A DNA stretch of 32,786 nucleotides from NCBI GenBank assembly GCA_015062925.1, contig SUTL01000016.1, positions 1 to 32,786 on the forward strand, given 5' to 3'. This document shows positions 25,801 to 32,786 of this stretch, in pieces. Below the pieces are notes generated by a model. The model was not told the DNA's origin. It saw nothing but the letters and a program-made list of their open reading frames with translations, and did no database searches. The position numbers and the translations under genes are program-made. The stretch's first letter is position 1, and every line of letters begins with the position of its first letter. Source of the DNA: Methanobrevibacter thaueri (GTDB taxonomy: Archaea; Methanobacteriota; Methanobacteria; Methanobacteriales; Methanobacteriaceae).

Positions 25801-25895
25801 ATCACAGTCGTTTTACCAGAACCAGGACCTGCCTCAACTAACAAACTGCCTTTTCCAAAATTAATAACTTGTCTTTGCTCATCATTAAAATCCAT
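22821..25895 (-). CDS. UvrD-family helicase fused to a RecB/AddB-like Fe-S nuclease
   Basis: 1024 residues. SF1A helicase motifs: Walker A AGPGSGKTT (22-30), Walker B VDEFQD (about 261-266), GDVDQHIYAF, the nucleotide-binding MTIHAAKGLEFP and motif VI YVAMTRA. The C-terminal 220 residues are a PD-(D/E)XK nuclease (GAIDLIYK, then IIILDYKYAEY with the D-x-K). Four cysteines, one in SCPF near 800 and CENC plus a last Cys at the end (about 1012-1021), match the Fe-S cluster of AddB-type nucleases. It probably unwinds and resects DNA ends in repair or acts against foreign DNA. ATG 25895 (GGGA 5 nt upstream) is preferred to the ATG at 25940, which lies in poorly conserved leader. Confidence 0.85.
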   Translation of the reverse strand: MDFNDEQRQVINFGKGSLLVEAGPGSGKTTVIVSRIVELINRGVDPESFLVITFTTKAADNLKTKLREKLSNSVVLKMQISTIHSFCLEYLKSKNQAVTLLDDDTSEKKSLFIQKYKKELGFVDEACVFDYQLPSVLNKFGEYACFNVNSEDLIKRISGSRVISKEYIDFVGSMDYFSKKRIDDHDKPIKKDLKKEDSLYDEEDVFSNSWYNARYLQVAKAYPKYLRLLDEFNYVDYDTLQLKALRELECDSSIRFKTVFVDEFQDTDPLQFRIFEVLRRDCDYFTAVGDVDQHIYAFRSSFNDFFDELIRLDNPDCMSLDVNYRSTEGIVNLTEAFISPQRKETSQKHMVSAGKDYNNPNFLVENKDSKEEADKIYDIICFLKDNDLIRDYSDVAVLYRKHSDKTIEYLINKFNCDEDITFSFRGQSDLSRQAEVKSVISMLWYVSRRTNMGYVPSKDELDKSSDLNFNAFCSDYFKISFDKSTKDYLNSLQEAFYNRIMEIEPDFRKREGDGVAKAPHTIKKNKTQDTLIEMFKKISMPVVDLEEIENENDKEFFKKLEGIRTKVKSDEPPTILEVFYELVSLGDWFVDVENNYKEIANLALLTQTISNYQSFISETDIRGLLYFLKFSIENYDSYHDDGSGVQLMTIHAAKGLEFPVTIITSLQKDKFPMIPKDPNREKDYIFPNDTFYTPNECLEYKTVLKENSDGELTYQSISIEEENELNIEEEDRVLYVAMTRAADLLILSTINNPPEQINRIKNHLKNFNYDDLSQVEIKEHYTNQDEETLVLNYSKYTKYCSCPFKYDLTYNMGFARPGAKAANRGTVFHNIMEKTNLKLIDNIILTKKELTDLTYENYKSMFDINDNPDEYEEFKNNVINYYNKYSINREVLASELDFEIDMKDYLLNGAIDLIYKTGEDEIIILDYKYAEYDEKHIDGYIKQSHLYAAAIKKLPEFKNYTIKKAIIHFVLNDYQHIVEINDKEINNELEMLNQVAWKIKNGKNFPKKSDTCENCSYRIFCKKN

Positions 25896-26415
25896 AAAAA
25901 TCCCTTTAGTATTGTCATTATTATAACAATATATTAACATGATTATTTAATTATTGTGGACATGCATTTATCAAAATATACATATTTGCTTAATATAAAA
26001 AACTAAATAGAAAAATTTAACAAATTTCCCTGTTCATCCTGTGTTCAAATCATGACCCTAATTTATTTACAAATGTTTTATATAGGATATTAATATAATA
26101 ATATAAACAAGAGGTTTAAACCTCCACAATTAGAAGATAATTCTAATTGGCCGAAATTCAATGCGGTAAAAATCAATATCATTGTGTTAAATTGTAGAAT
26201 TCCATTTTCTACAATTGATATTGATTATAAATCTAGTTTTATACATATTTTTCTTAATTATCCAAAATATTTCATCTGCCGAAAGCATCACTACCTAAAT
26301 TAGTTTACAAGCTTAGATTTTTTTAATAATTTACTATTTTCAACATGAACCTATATTTTCAATACCCCCAATGTATTACTTCTTTGAAATTATTTTTTTT
26401 TTGATTCTATAATAA
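25896..26415. other. intergenic stretch of 520 bp holding a candidate RNA gene
   Basis: Apart from the helicase leader (the frame remains open to 25940 but without homology) and the structured element at 26076-26235, the sequence is AT-rich with no coding frame. The last 180 bases, 26236-26415, show nothing beyond T-rich tracts and the end of the 26416 gene. Confidence 0.5.
26076..26235 (+). ncRNA. candidate promoter-driven structured non-coding RNA
   Basis: TTTTATATA at 26076-26084 is an excellent archaeal TATA box; a start about 25 nt later would be near 26105. The predicted transcript then carries in order a perfect 14-bp palindrome (GAGGTTTAAACCTC, 26111-26124), an 8-bp hairpin (AATTAGAA 26128-26135, TTCTAATT 26141-26148, 5-nt loop), a short CCG/CGG pair (26151, 26164), and a long two-part stem: AATCAATATC (26171-26180) with GATATTGATT (26217-26226) enclosing AATTGTAGAA (26190-26199) with TTCTACAATT (26207-26216). 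T-rich DNA follows at 26236-26260. No open frame is present. Family unknown; the strand is inferred from the TATA box. Confidence 0.55.
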
Positions 26416-27150
26416 TTAATATCTTGGATTGTGAACCAAATATTCACTATATTCCCAATCTATCCTATCATTATTCTTATATAATCTCCTTATTTCATCT
26501 CTTAGTTCCATTAAGGCAAATCCAAATAAGTTTTCATCTCCACCCCATTCATCATCAGAGATATAAACTAATGATTTATCCCCAGTATCTAAAAGAGTTT
26601 GTTTTAACTTATCATCAGCCATTATTTTATAATATGCTCCATTTAAACAGGCAGAGTATTTATAATGATTCCATAATTCCTGCTGACTTTCTGTGAGCTC
26701 GAAATCATCATCCAAATTAGTAAAATCAAACTCATCATGAGGCTTGTTAAATAAATCATATTTTGCACATAGAATATAATTTCTAATGCTTGAAAAATGC
26801 ATTGCATTTAATCTAAACTCTTTATCAACTTGATTTAAAGTAATAAAATCATTTACAACAATTTTATCCTCACCTAATATGGAATATTTTTGAATTCCAT
26901 CCATTCTCCAGAATCTTGCAAAAAATGAATATTTCTCTAGTTTATCAGCACCATTACGACCTTCCTCCAAATAATACAACCAATTAAGAGGTTTTTGGAA
27001 TAATTTATCAAATTCTTCAGTTTCAAAAGGTATGCTCCTCCAATATGACTCACCATAACCCATTCTCCACCCTATAGTTGTACAAGATAATTCAGGATAC
27101 ATTAACCATCTTGGAGCTGCAAATTTCCCCACATCCAAATAAGATTTCAT
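26416..27150 (-). CDS. NADAR-like glycosidase domain protein
   Basis: 244 residues. The C-terminal two thirds look like a diverged NADAR (YbiA/DUF1768) domain: SFFARFW (around 75), SSIRNYILCAKYDLFN, then LLDTGDKSLVYIS-DDEWGGDENLFGFALMELRDEIR, matching the NADAR elements where the body of the domain usually has EQYMMAQKA, LLxTG and D-x-x-WG-x-G-NxLG-x-LMxxR. The first 70 residues (GWRMGYGESYW and surroundings) form an extra N-terminal region. NADAR enzymes hydrolyse N-glycosidic bonds in riboflavin intermediates or remove ADP-ribose from guanine in DarT-NADAR systems. GAGGGGG lies 8 nt before the ATG. The gene overlaps the upstream gene by 59 nt in another frame. Confidence 0.6.
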   Translation of the reverse strand: MKSYLDVGKFAAPRWLMYPELSCTTIGWRMGYGESYWRSIPFETEEFDKLFQKPLNWLYYLEEGRNGADKLEKYSFFARFWRMDGIQKYSILGEDKIVVNDFITLNQVDKEFRLNAMHFSSIRNYILCAKYDLFNKPHDEFDFTNLDDDFELTESQQELWNHYKYSACLNGAYYKIMADDKLKQTLLDTGDKSLVYISDDEWGGDENLFGFALMELRDEIRRLYKNNDRIDWEYSEYLVHNPRY

Positions 27151-28588
27151 GATGATTCCCCCTCAAATCATCACCAATAATCTGATTTAAATATTGTGGA
27201 ATATGATTGTTTATTATATTAACATCCTTTGCATAGATTGCCATTTTTTCAATGTATTTTTCATTAGTTACTTCTCTAAAATCCAACAGATTAACAATTT
27301 GGGCATGTATAATATTTGATTTTTTATTTTGAGGTAAAATCTTTTTAACCCAATCATTAGGTTTAAATTCAATTTTATCATTTAAAATATCAATGATTTG
27401 ATTTTCATTGAGATTTTCAGAAATTACTTGATTTTGAAGATTATATGCGAAATCTAAATCCAAATTAAGCAAATCAATAAGATCCTCATATACACTAGTG
27501 AAATCTTTTCTGGAAATCATATCCACTAAATTATTTTCATCAAGTTTAATTCTTTCATAAGACTTTTTATTTAACTCATCAATGTAGTAATATTTTTTAT
27601 CCTCTTTTAAACAAGCAAATATTTTTAATTTAAAGTTATCATAATCAATGATTTGTTCTTCACTAGATTCACAATATTTCCCATATTTATCAAACATTTT
27701 AAGTGTATAAGCATATTTTGATTTATCATCCACTTCTACTGCTAATAAATCCTGAACAAGATTAGCATTTATAATAAATTTAGAATCATCAAATCGTTTT
27801 TTAAAAACAATTCCCCCATCATGTTTTAATCCACAGGCAAATACTTGAAAAACTCTTTCATTATTGAGGAATGTTTCATCAACAAGCAAATAATCACAAT
27901 CTGAACGATTATACTTATCACAGCTTTTAGCAATTAATTCATCAATAAAATTAGCCAAATAATTATCTTCAATTATTAAAAATACATCAAATAAAGCTCG
28001 TGAATCAAAATCCTTAACTTTAATTGAAGGAAAAGTCAACATATGTTCCAAAGTTTTTTCATAAAAACTAGAAATATCTTCAAAGCATAATGGATTGTTT
28101 TTAAATTTAACAAATAGCTCATTGATTAAAAAATTCTTTGAAGTATTAGATAAACGCTTTTTGTTTATTAAAAATCCAACAATAAGGATTAATATAGTTG
28201 CTTTAGCTAGTTCCACTTTATCTGGATAAAAATTAGATAATAAACTTTTTAGATATTTATCAAGCAAATAAAAACTATTAATTTTACCAGAACTCATAGA
28301 CCTAAATGTTAAATCAAAAGTTTCACTACAATAAGGGTCAAAGATATGAAAATAATACTCATAATCCCGTAAAACCTTCCAAATTTTACTTGAATCCACA
28401 GGATGATTATCAAATACGAAATCCTTTTTCATAATCTGATTATAAATTACCAAAGCAATTGAATCTTCAATATTAGTTTTATCATCCAGATTACAGATTT
28501 CCTGTTTAGTATCATATTCTGAAATATCCAATGCATAACATAATTTCTTAAAATTATTTGAAAGTAAATACTCATTTAAATCAAACAT
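27092..28588 (-). CDS. 498-residue protein of unknown function
   Basis: 498 residues, mixed helix and strand, Asp/Lys/Asn-rich, with no signal peptide or zinc motif and only one long hydrophobic helix (about 125-145, ATILILIVGFLI). No catalytic motif is recognisable. Its 3' end overlaps the NADAR-like gene by 59 nt, and it begins 20 nt after the upstream TPR gene, so all are likely one transcript. Because it is sandwiched between a TPR-zinc protein and a glycosidase it may be the substrate-recognition or effector member of that set. The family is unknown to me. Confidence 0.75.
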   Translation of the reverse strand: MFDLNEYLLSNNFKKLCYALDISEYDTKQEICNLDDKTNIEDSIALVIYNQIMKKDFVFDNHPVDSSKIWKVLRDYEYYFHIFDPYCSETFDLTFRSMSSGKINSFYLLDKYLKSLLSNFYPDKVELAKATILILIVGFLINKKRLSNTSKNFLINELFVKFKNNPLCFEDISSFYEKTLEHMLTFPSIKVKDFDSRALFDVFLIIEDNYLANFIDELIAKSCDKYNRSDCDYLLVDETFLNNERVFQVFACGLKHDGGIVFKKRFDDSKFIINANLVQDLLAVEVDDKSKYAYTLKMFDKYGKYCESSEEQIIDYDNFKLKIFACLKEDKKYYYIDELNKKSYERIKLDENNLVDMISRKDFTSVYEDLIDLLNLDLDFAYNLQNQVISENLNENQIIDILNDKIEFKPNDWVKKILPQNKKSNIIHAQIVNLLDFREVTNEKYIEKMAIYAKDVNIINNHIPQYLNQIIGDDLRGNHHEILFGCGEICSSKMVNVS

Positions 28589-28608
28589 TTAATCATCTAT
28601 AAATTCCT

Positions 28609-30021
28609 TTACCATGTAAAAAATAAATCCCAATATAATTCAATGAAACCATTTAATTTAATAAACCCTTTTTCAGTTTCAAAAATTAAATTAATTGATT
28701 TCAATTTATCAATGAACTTATTAAATTCAATTTCATCAAATTCTTCACAGTGGTCGAATAATTTTTTTAATGAAACTTGACCATCCACTTCAAATTCAAC
28801 CATATGGTCAATGAATTCATTTAGTTTATGTTTTATAAATCCTTTTAGGGTTTCATCATCACATTCTATTTTAATACTGTAAAATCCAAAATCAAATGAT
28901 TTATCACAATAACTACAATATCCCAATATGTGATTATGAGAGTGAGGATAGCTATAAGGTAGAAATATTTTATCACCAATTATTTTATTTAAATTTTTAT
29001 TATCATCAAAAACGAAAACAACTTTAAGCAATTCATTCCCACAATGAGGACATGGTTTGAATTCGTTTAAATGTTTAATTGAATCAATCCAGTGCATATA
29101 ATAGTGTTTAGGATATTTTGGTTCCTCATTGACATCATAGATATTGAATATTCTTTTTATTTCATCAATATGATAATAACCAGTAGGACATTCATTAAAT
29201 GAGGTATAATGATAATCAATAAAATAATCAAATCGTTTTATTCTTTCTAATTCATTCATTAAGTAATGAGAATAGGATAATGAGCCTGTTTTATCAGATA
29301 GATTCATATAATACTCATAAGCTTCAGGAGTTCTATTTAATTTTATTAATGAAAATATTTTATTGGAAATTATATATTCATCATTTTCAATTTTTAATAC
29401 TTCATCACAATAAATTAATGATTCACTAAACTGTTTTAACTTATATAATTCCTTTGCGATTATCTTTAAAACATTTACATCATTTGGATTGAATTTTAAA
29501 AGTTTACGGCAACATTCAACTGCATTCACACTTAGATAATTATCAGCGAAAAACTTTGCCTTATCATACCAAATTTGATAATTATCATCAGTTATTCTAA
29601 AAAGATTTGTGAAAAAACTCTGATAATCACCTGAAAAGTTAAATAAACAATTTAATAAAATTTCATCATACCATCGGAATGATTCTATCCAATCCTTCTT
29701 TTTGAAATCTATTGTATCTTCCATAATACTATAATAACATTCATAAGATTCTTTTAATTGATTATTTAAGTATAATTCATAAGCTGTTTTCTCAATAGTA
29801 GTAAGTTTTTCAACAATCTTTTTATAATCCTTTCTTTTAAAATGCTCTTTTTGCCAATTTTTAAATTTATAGTATTTTTGTTCATCTTTATGTTTTAAAT
29901 CTTTTAAGAATTCAATTTTCTCATTTTCAGATAAGTTATTTAAATTCCACTGCCAACGATAAAAAGGAATTCTAATACCCAAACGAGTCATATAAACAAT
30001 CACCATAATATTTTTATTCAT
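28609..30021 (-). CDS. TPR protein with C-terminal zinc-binding domain
   Basis: 470 residues. Residues 60-260 are helical TPR-like repeats (AYELYLNNQLKESYECY, then AVECCRKLLKFNPNDVNVL and ESLIYCDEVLKIENDEYI). From about 310 a second domain begins: CPHC at 324-327 and CSYC at 369-372 for a zinc site, then a strand-helix section ending FDEIEFNKFIDKLKS. The same domain, in the same order, is found in the 31474 gene (CPDC, CC-x2-C), so the pair are paralogues. TPR domains bind protein partners. The start may be internal (an ATG at residue 12 precedes GIRIPF). Spacing to neighbours is 12 and 20 nt. Confidence 0.75.
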   Translation of the reverse strand: MNKNIMVIVYMTRLGIRIPFYRWQWNLNNLSENEKIEFLKDLKHKDEQKYYKFKNWQKEHFKRKDYKKIVEKLTTIEKTAYELYLNNQLKESYECYYSIMEDTIDFKKKDWIESFRWYDEILLNCLFNFSGDYQSFFTNLFRITDDNYQIWYDKAKFFADNYLSVNAVECCRKLLKFNPNDVNVLKIIAKELYKLKQFSESLIYCDEVLKIENDEYIISNKIFSLIKLNRTPEAYEYYMNLSDKTGSLSYSHYLMNELERIKRFDYFIDYHYTSFNECPTGYYHIDEIKRIFNIYDVNEEPKYPKHYYMHWIDSIKHLNEFKPCPHCGNELLKVVFVFDDNKNLNKIIGDKIFLPYSYPHSHNHILGYCSYCDKSFDFGFYSIKIECDDETLKGFIKHKLNEFIDHMVEFEVDGQVSLKKLFDHCEEFDEIEFNKFIDKLKSINLIFETEKGFIKLNGFIELYWDLFFTW

Positions 30022-30033
30022 ATTATTTCTTCA

Positions 30034-31338
30034 CTATCCCCAACAATACCCTACTTCTATTATACAATAAGCAGCAGGTTCTTTATATTCAAATGAACTT
30101 TTAATATATTCCATATTGCATTTTGTCAAAAATCTTGAATTTTCTTCACTGTGTTGAGGATATGATTCCATTAAACAAATTACTACATCACGAACATATT
30201 CTTCAAATGAATTATAATCTTTAAATTCACTACATCCACTCACATAATCTTCATCATATTCTCCAATAACAATTGTTTCTAAAAAGTCATCAAGTTGTTT
30301 AATTTTTCTTTGTGACTCTTCTTTTAACTTTAAAGATTCATTGTAATGTTCACTAGGAGTATAATCAATATTATGTTCTTTTGTTAGTGAATTTATTTTA
30401 TCCAATGCTTTGAATTCTTTTGGTTTGTAAAATAGAATTTTATCATAAATCTGAACTGCATCTTTGTAGTTATCTGATTCAATAAGTTAATCTGCTTTAT
30501 CATTTAATGCCCAAACTAATTGATCAATTTGACTCCAATGTTCACGTGGATTTCTAAAAAGAGATAGTCCTTTTTCATATAATTTAATTGCTTTATCTAA
30601 ATCTTCTAAATCATAATATGCTACCTCAGCTTTTTGAAGATAAAACATTGGTACTTTAGGATATAATTTTATTCCATAATCCGCATATTTTAATAACTCA
30701 TCATTTCTTTCCAAATGTGATAGAGCATATACTTTATAAATTAATGCAGCCTCATTATCTTTATCTATTTTAAATATCTCATCACAAGCTTTTAGAACTT
30801 CTTCATATTTACTTTTATTATCTAAATCGAAACATCTATTTAATAAATATTCCACTAATTCGTCATTAGATAAATCATTATCCATATATTTGGAGATTTC
30901 AGAGTATTTTCCACAATTGATTAATGCTTTTGTGAAATTGTAATCTGGTATTCGTGAACTGTTGTAGAATTTATATGCTTCGTCAATTCTATTTAAACTA
31001 ATTAAAGCTTCAATCTTATTTATTCTAAGCCAATAATAATCCTTAATTTTCAAACCTTCACTACAACAATCCAATGCTTTTTTAAACTCATTTTTACCTA
31101 AATACACTATTGCCTTAGCATTATAAACATGAATATTATTAGGATATAACCTATGAATTTGATCTGCAATACTGAAAACTGAATGATATTGACGCCAGTT
31201 ACAATAAATGTATAATTTGTAGGTTAAGGCAGTTTCATTATTTTTATGTTGTTCCAATATTTGATTACAAGCCCAATCCAATCTTGAGTAATCTTTTTCT
31301 TGATATGCTTTCCCACATTCCTTTAATAATTCCTGCAT
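30034..31338 (-). pseudogene. TPR protein gene interrupted by an in-frame TAA (two readable halves)
   Basis: From ATG 31338 (GGTGG 7 nt upstream) 283 codons of TPR repeats run to TAA at 30487-30489. The same frame continues directly with LIESDNYKDAVQIYDKILFY, a good TPR helix pair, and on to 30034 without another stop. Restoring a Lys (AAA to TAA is one change) gives DKADKLIESDNYKDA, a normal TPR junction. So this is one gene of about 434 residues split by a nonsense mutation, not two genes. The upper half (30487-31338) alone could still make a folded TPR protein; the lower half (ATG 30405) lacks a good ribosome binding site. A sequencing error is the other explanation. The start of the protein (MQELLKECGKAY) parallels that of the 31474 gene. 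Confidence 0.75.
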
Positions 31339-31473
31339 TTTTTTACCACCACAAACCATATTTTAAATATTCACTATAATTCCCCAGTCGATTAAAACCT
31401 TATTTTTAGAAATTCTTCATATTTTCATCTGTCTGAATTCATCCAAACTAATTCTTTTGCACATATTAAATCA

Positions 31474-32466
31474 TCATAAGCCAATTAATTTAATATAACC
31501 TTCACATGGCTCACAGAGGCATTCTAACTCTTTTAAGTGCTTTATGAATGCTTTAAATTCCTTATCATCGAATCCTTTTAATTCATTTTTAACTGAATCA
31601 AGAGATTTGATAAATACACTTGAATCTCTTTTGAGTATGGATGTTAATTCCTTGATTTTGTATTCAGTATACTCATATTGTTTATAATCCTTGCATTCAA
31701 TGTGTAATCCTCCTATTCCTAAGTTATATTCTTTATAACATTTTTTGCAGCAATAATTAGGGGGATTTGGAGGTTCACAGCAGCCTCCTAAAAATATTTC
31801 GCCACGATTAGCTTTTTTAAGTAATCCATCATGTGGCAATCCCCAGACTATTGGAATCAATTCACCACCACAATCCGGACAAGATCTAATGTCGTATTTT
31901 GATTTGATATTATAAATCCATGAGAGGTAATAATCTCCAACTGCAGATGTGTTTTTTTCTTTGATTTTATCAATGATTACCTTATATTCGTTTGAGTCTT
32001 CTTCTAAGCAGTATTTTAATGCTTGAGAGTATTTTCCAGTTTCAATTAATAGGTCCGTAATTCCAACATTACAGTGTCCGTTTTCATAACAATCTGTTGC
32101 TTCATCGATTCTATCTAGTTTAAGTAAAGCTTTGATTTTGTTTTCATATAACCAATCCAACTCATCAATCTTTAATCCTTCATCACAGTATTTTAGGGAT
32201 TTTTCATATTCTCCTAAATCATAATAGGCCATTGCAGTGATGTTTTTATAGTGATAGTTATTTGGATGGAGTTTATTTGCTTTTTTTAAGATTTCCAGGG
32301 TTTTTTTTGGTTGGTTTAAAAAGCAGTAGGATATTGATTTATAGCTCATTGCAATTGGATTATCCGGGTCCTTTTTGAAAACTTCATCACAAAGTCCTAC
32401 TAAGGTTTTAAAGTCTTTTTTATTGTATGTGTGTTCACATTTTTTTAATAAATCTTGTATGGTCAT
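31474..32466 (-). CDS. TPR protein with C-terminal zinc-binding domain (paralogue)
   Basis: 330 residues. Residues 1-165 are TPR repeats with clear consensus (ALKYCDEG, YEKSLKYCDEGLKID, with the D-x-L-Y-x-N-K helix start). From 185 comes a zinc-binding domain: CPDC at 196-199, then a Cys/Pro-rich loop GGCCEPPNPPNYCCKKC (228-243) and GLHIECKDYKQYEYTEYKIKE, ending in the same helix (KEFKAFIKHLKEL) as in the 28609 gene. It is the first gene of the minus-strand TPR cluster. Soluble, no signal peptide. Its start codon overlaps that of a small plus-strand frame at 32465. Confidence 0.82.
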   Translation of the reverse strand: MTIQDLLKKCEHTYNKKDFKTLVGLCDEVFKKDPDNPIAMSYKSISYCFLNQPKKTLEILKKANKLHPNNYHYKNITAMAYYDLGEYEKSLKYCDEGLKIDELDWLYENKIKALLKLDRIDEATDCYENGHCNVGITDLLIETGKYSQALKYCLEEDSNEYKVIIDKIKEKNTSAVGDYYLSWIYNIKSKYDIRSCPDCGGELIPIVWGLPHDGLLKKANRGEIFLGGCCEPPNPPNYCCKKCYKEYNLGIGGLHIECKDYKQYEYTEYKIKELTSILKRDSSVFIKSLDSVKNELKGFDDKEFKAFIKHLKELECLCEPCEGYIKLIGL

Positions 32467-32587
32467 GTTTTATTCACCGAAATTGGATTTGATTTATCAG
32501 AGGTATGATGAAAGGTTTAAGTTGAGGAGGGATAAGGTTAGGAAGAAGGAGTTGGCTCGTTTGAAGAGAATTAGGGGTATGAAGTAA
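32465..32587 (+). CDS. possible 40-residue basic protein
   Basis: A 40-codon frame on the plus strand: MFYSPKLDLIYQRYDERFKL followed by an Arg/Lys-rich tail RRDKVRKKELARLKRIRGMK. Base use (G-rich, many AAG, AGG, TTG codons) differs from the minus-strand genes around it, and a long T tract (32598-32630) right after the stop looks like an archaeal poly-U terminator. No ribosome binding site is visible before the ATG, which overlaps the start of the divergent TPR gene. A leaderless mRNA is possible. Basic tail suggests nucleic-acid contact. Could also be non-coding. Confidence 0.3.
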   Translation: MFYSPKLDLIYQRYDERFKLRRDKVRKKELARLKRIRGMK

Positions 32588-32593
32588 AAGGAG

Positions 32594-32640
32594 TGTTTTT
32601 TTTTTATTTTTATTTTTTTTCCTTATATTATTTTTCTCTT
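32594..32640 (+). terminator. long poly-T tract between convergent genes
   Basis: Runs of 8-10 T with single A interruptions follow the small plus-strand frame and face the end of the incoming minus-strand gene. Archaeal transcription ends at such U-rich tracts without needing a stem. Confidence 0.5.
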
Positions 32641-32662
32641 TAAATATGGATTCTATTTTTTT

Positions 32663-32786
32663 TTATAGTTCTAATTTCATTGGTTTAATTTTATCCCATC
32701 TTTTTTCAAATTCTTTATATTCATAATATTCTTTTTCATTTTCGTCTTTTAATCTTTTTTCAATTTTCTTTTTTGTTTCTTCATCT
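32663..32786 (-). CDS. 3' end of a Lys/Glu-rich protein (5' part outside window)
   Basis: The last 40 codons of a minus-strand gene with TAA at 32663-32665. The visible part is a charged helix, ETKKKIEKRLKDENEKEYYE followed by a Trp and ending in KPMKLEL. Too little is present for family assignment; a coiled coil is likely. Confidence 0.65.
   Translation of the reverse strand, partial: DEETKKKIEKRLKDENEKEYYEYKEFEKRWDKIKPMKLEL

Noticed and set aside
26035-26065. TTCAAATC resembling a tRNA T-loop
   Set aside because: The flanking bases do not form a T-stem and no acceptor or anticodon arm is present.

Overview
The window looks like a chromosomal segment of a very AT-rich host-associated methanogenic archaeon of the order Methanobacteriales, most likely Methanosphaera or Methanobrevibacter. 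The evidence is archaeal ribosomal protein L37e next to an Sm-like protein, the archaeal deformylase ArfB (F420/riboflavin pathway), a MetX-CBS fusion, an Asn/Thr-rich beta-helix adhesin, TTTATATA-type promoters, and purine-rich ribosome binding sites. The genus assignment is inference from gene content and base composition. No rRNA, tRNA, integrase, recognisable transposase or CRISPR array was seen.

Layout. 1-4439 (-) is the first 1479 codons of a giant secreted adhesin (beta-helix followed by Ig-like domains). 4760-5956 (-) holds a PD-(D/E)XK/Rpn-like gene and a decayed copy of its 3' end. 5957-7377 is a 1.4 kb gene-free stretch with palindromes, a possible structured RNA, a degenerate direct repeat and a 17-copy TTATA microsatellite. 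7378-10560 (-) encodes AzlD, AzlC, MetX-CBS and RNase III. 10735-14304 is housekeeping: two small conserved unknowns, L37e, LSm, a lone Panacea-like gene, a PUA protein, ArfB and a small membrane-anchored protein. 14373-16294 holds a YigZ/IMPACT protein, three tandem rubredoxin-like genes and a hexapeptide acyltransferase. 16521-19866 (-) is a run of membrane and secreted proteins: a zinc-ribbon membrane protein, an acidic-repeat protein and two tandem DUF1002 proteins.

From 20060 to the end the content is accessory. 20060-21623 (-) is a tightly coupled three-gene operon: an unknown helical protein, a SecB-like chaperone-fold protein and a PD-(D/E)XK nuclease-like protein. This is the best candidate here for an undescribed conflict or defence system. 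A broken GNAT acetyltransferase gene follows (21905-22154). Then come a zinc-ribbon protein and a 1024-residue UvrD-type helicase fused to a RecB/AddB-like nuclease with Fe-S-type cysteines. 25896-26415 contains a strong candidate for a promoter-driven structured non-coding RNA. 26416-32466 (-) is a second possible module: a NADAR-like glycosidase, a 498-residue unknown and three related TPR genes (two with zinc-binding C-terminal domains, one split by an in-frame TAA). The window ends in the 3' end of another Lys/Glu-rich gene.

Genes appear to be organised as short operons with 0-60 nt spacing. Several starts are better placed at an internal ATG 5-9 nt after a clear GGAGG/AGGTGA than at the longest reading frame. 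I made those choices by eye. All family assignments come from motif recognition without a database search.
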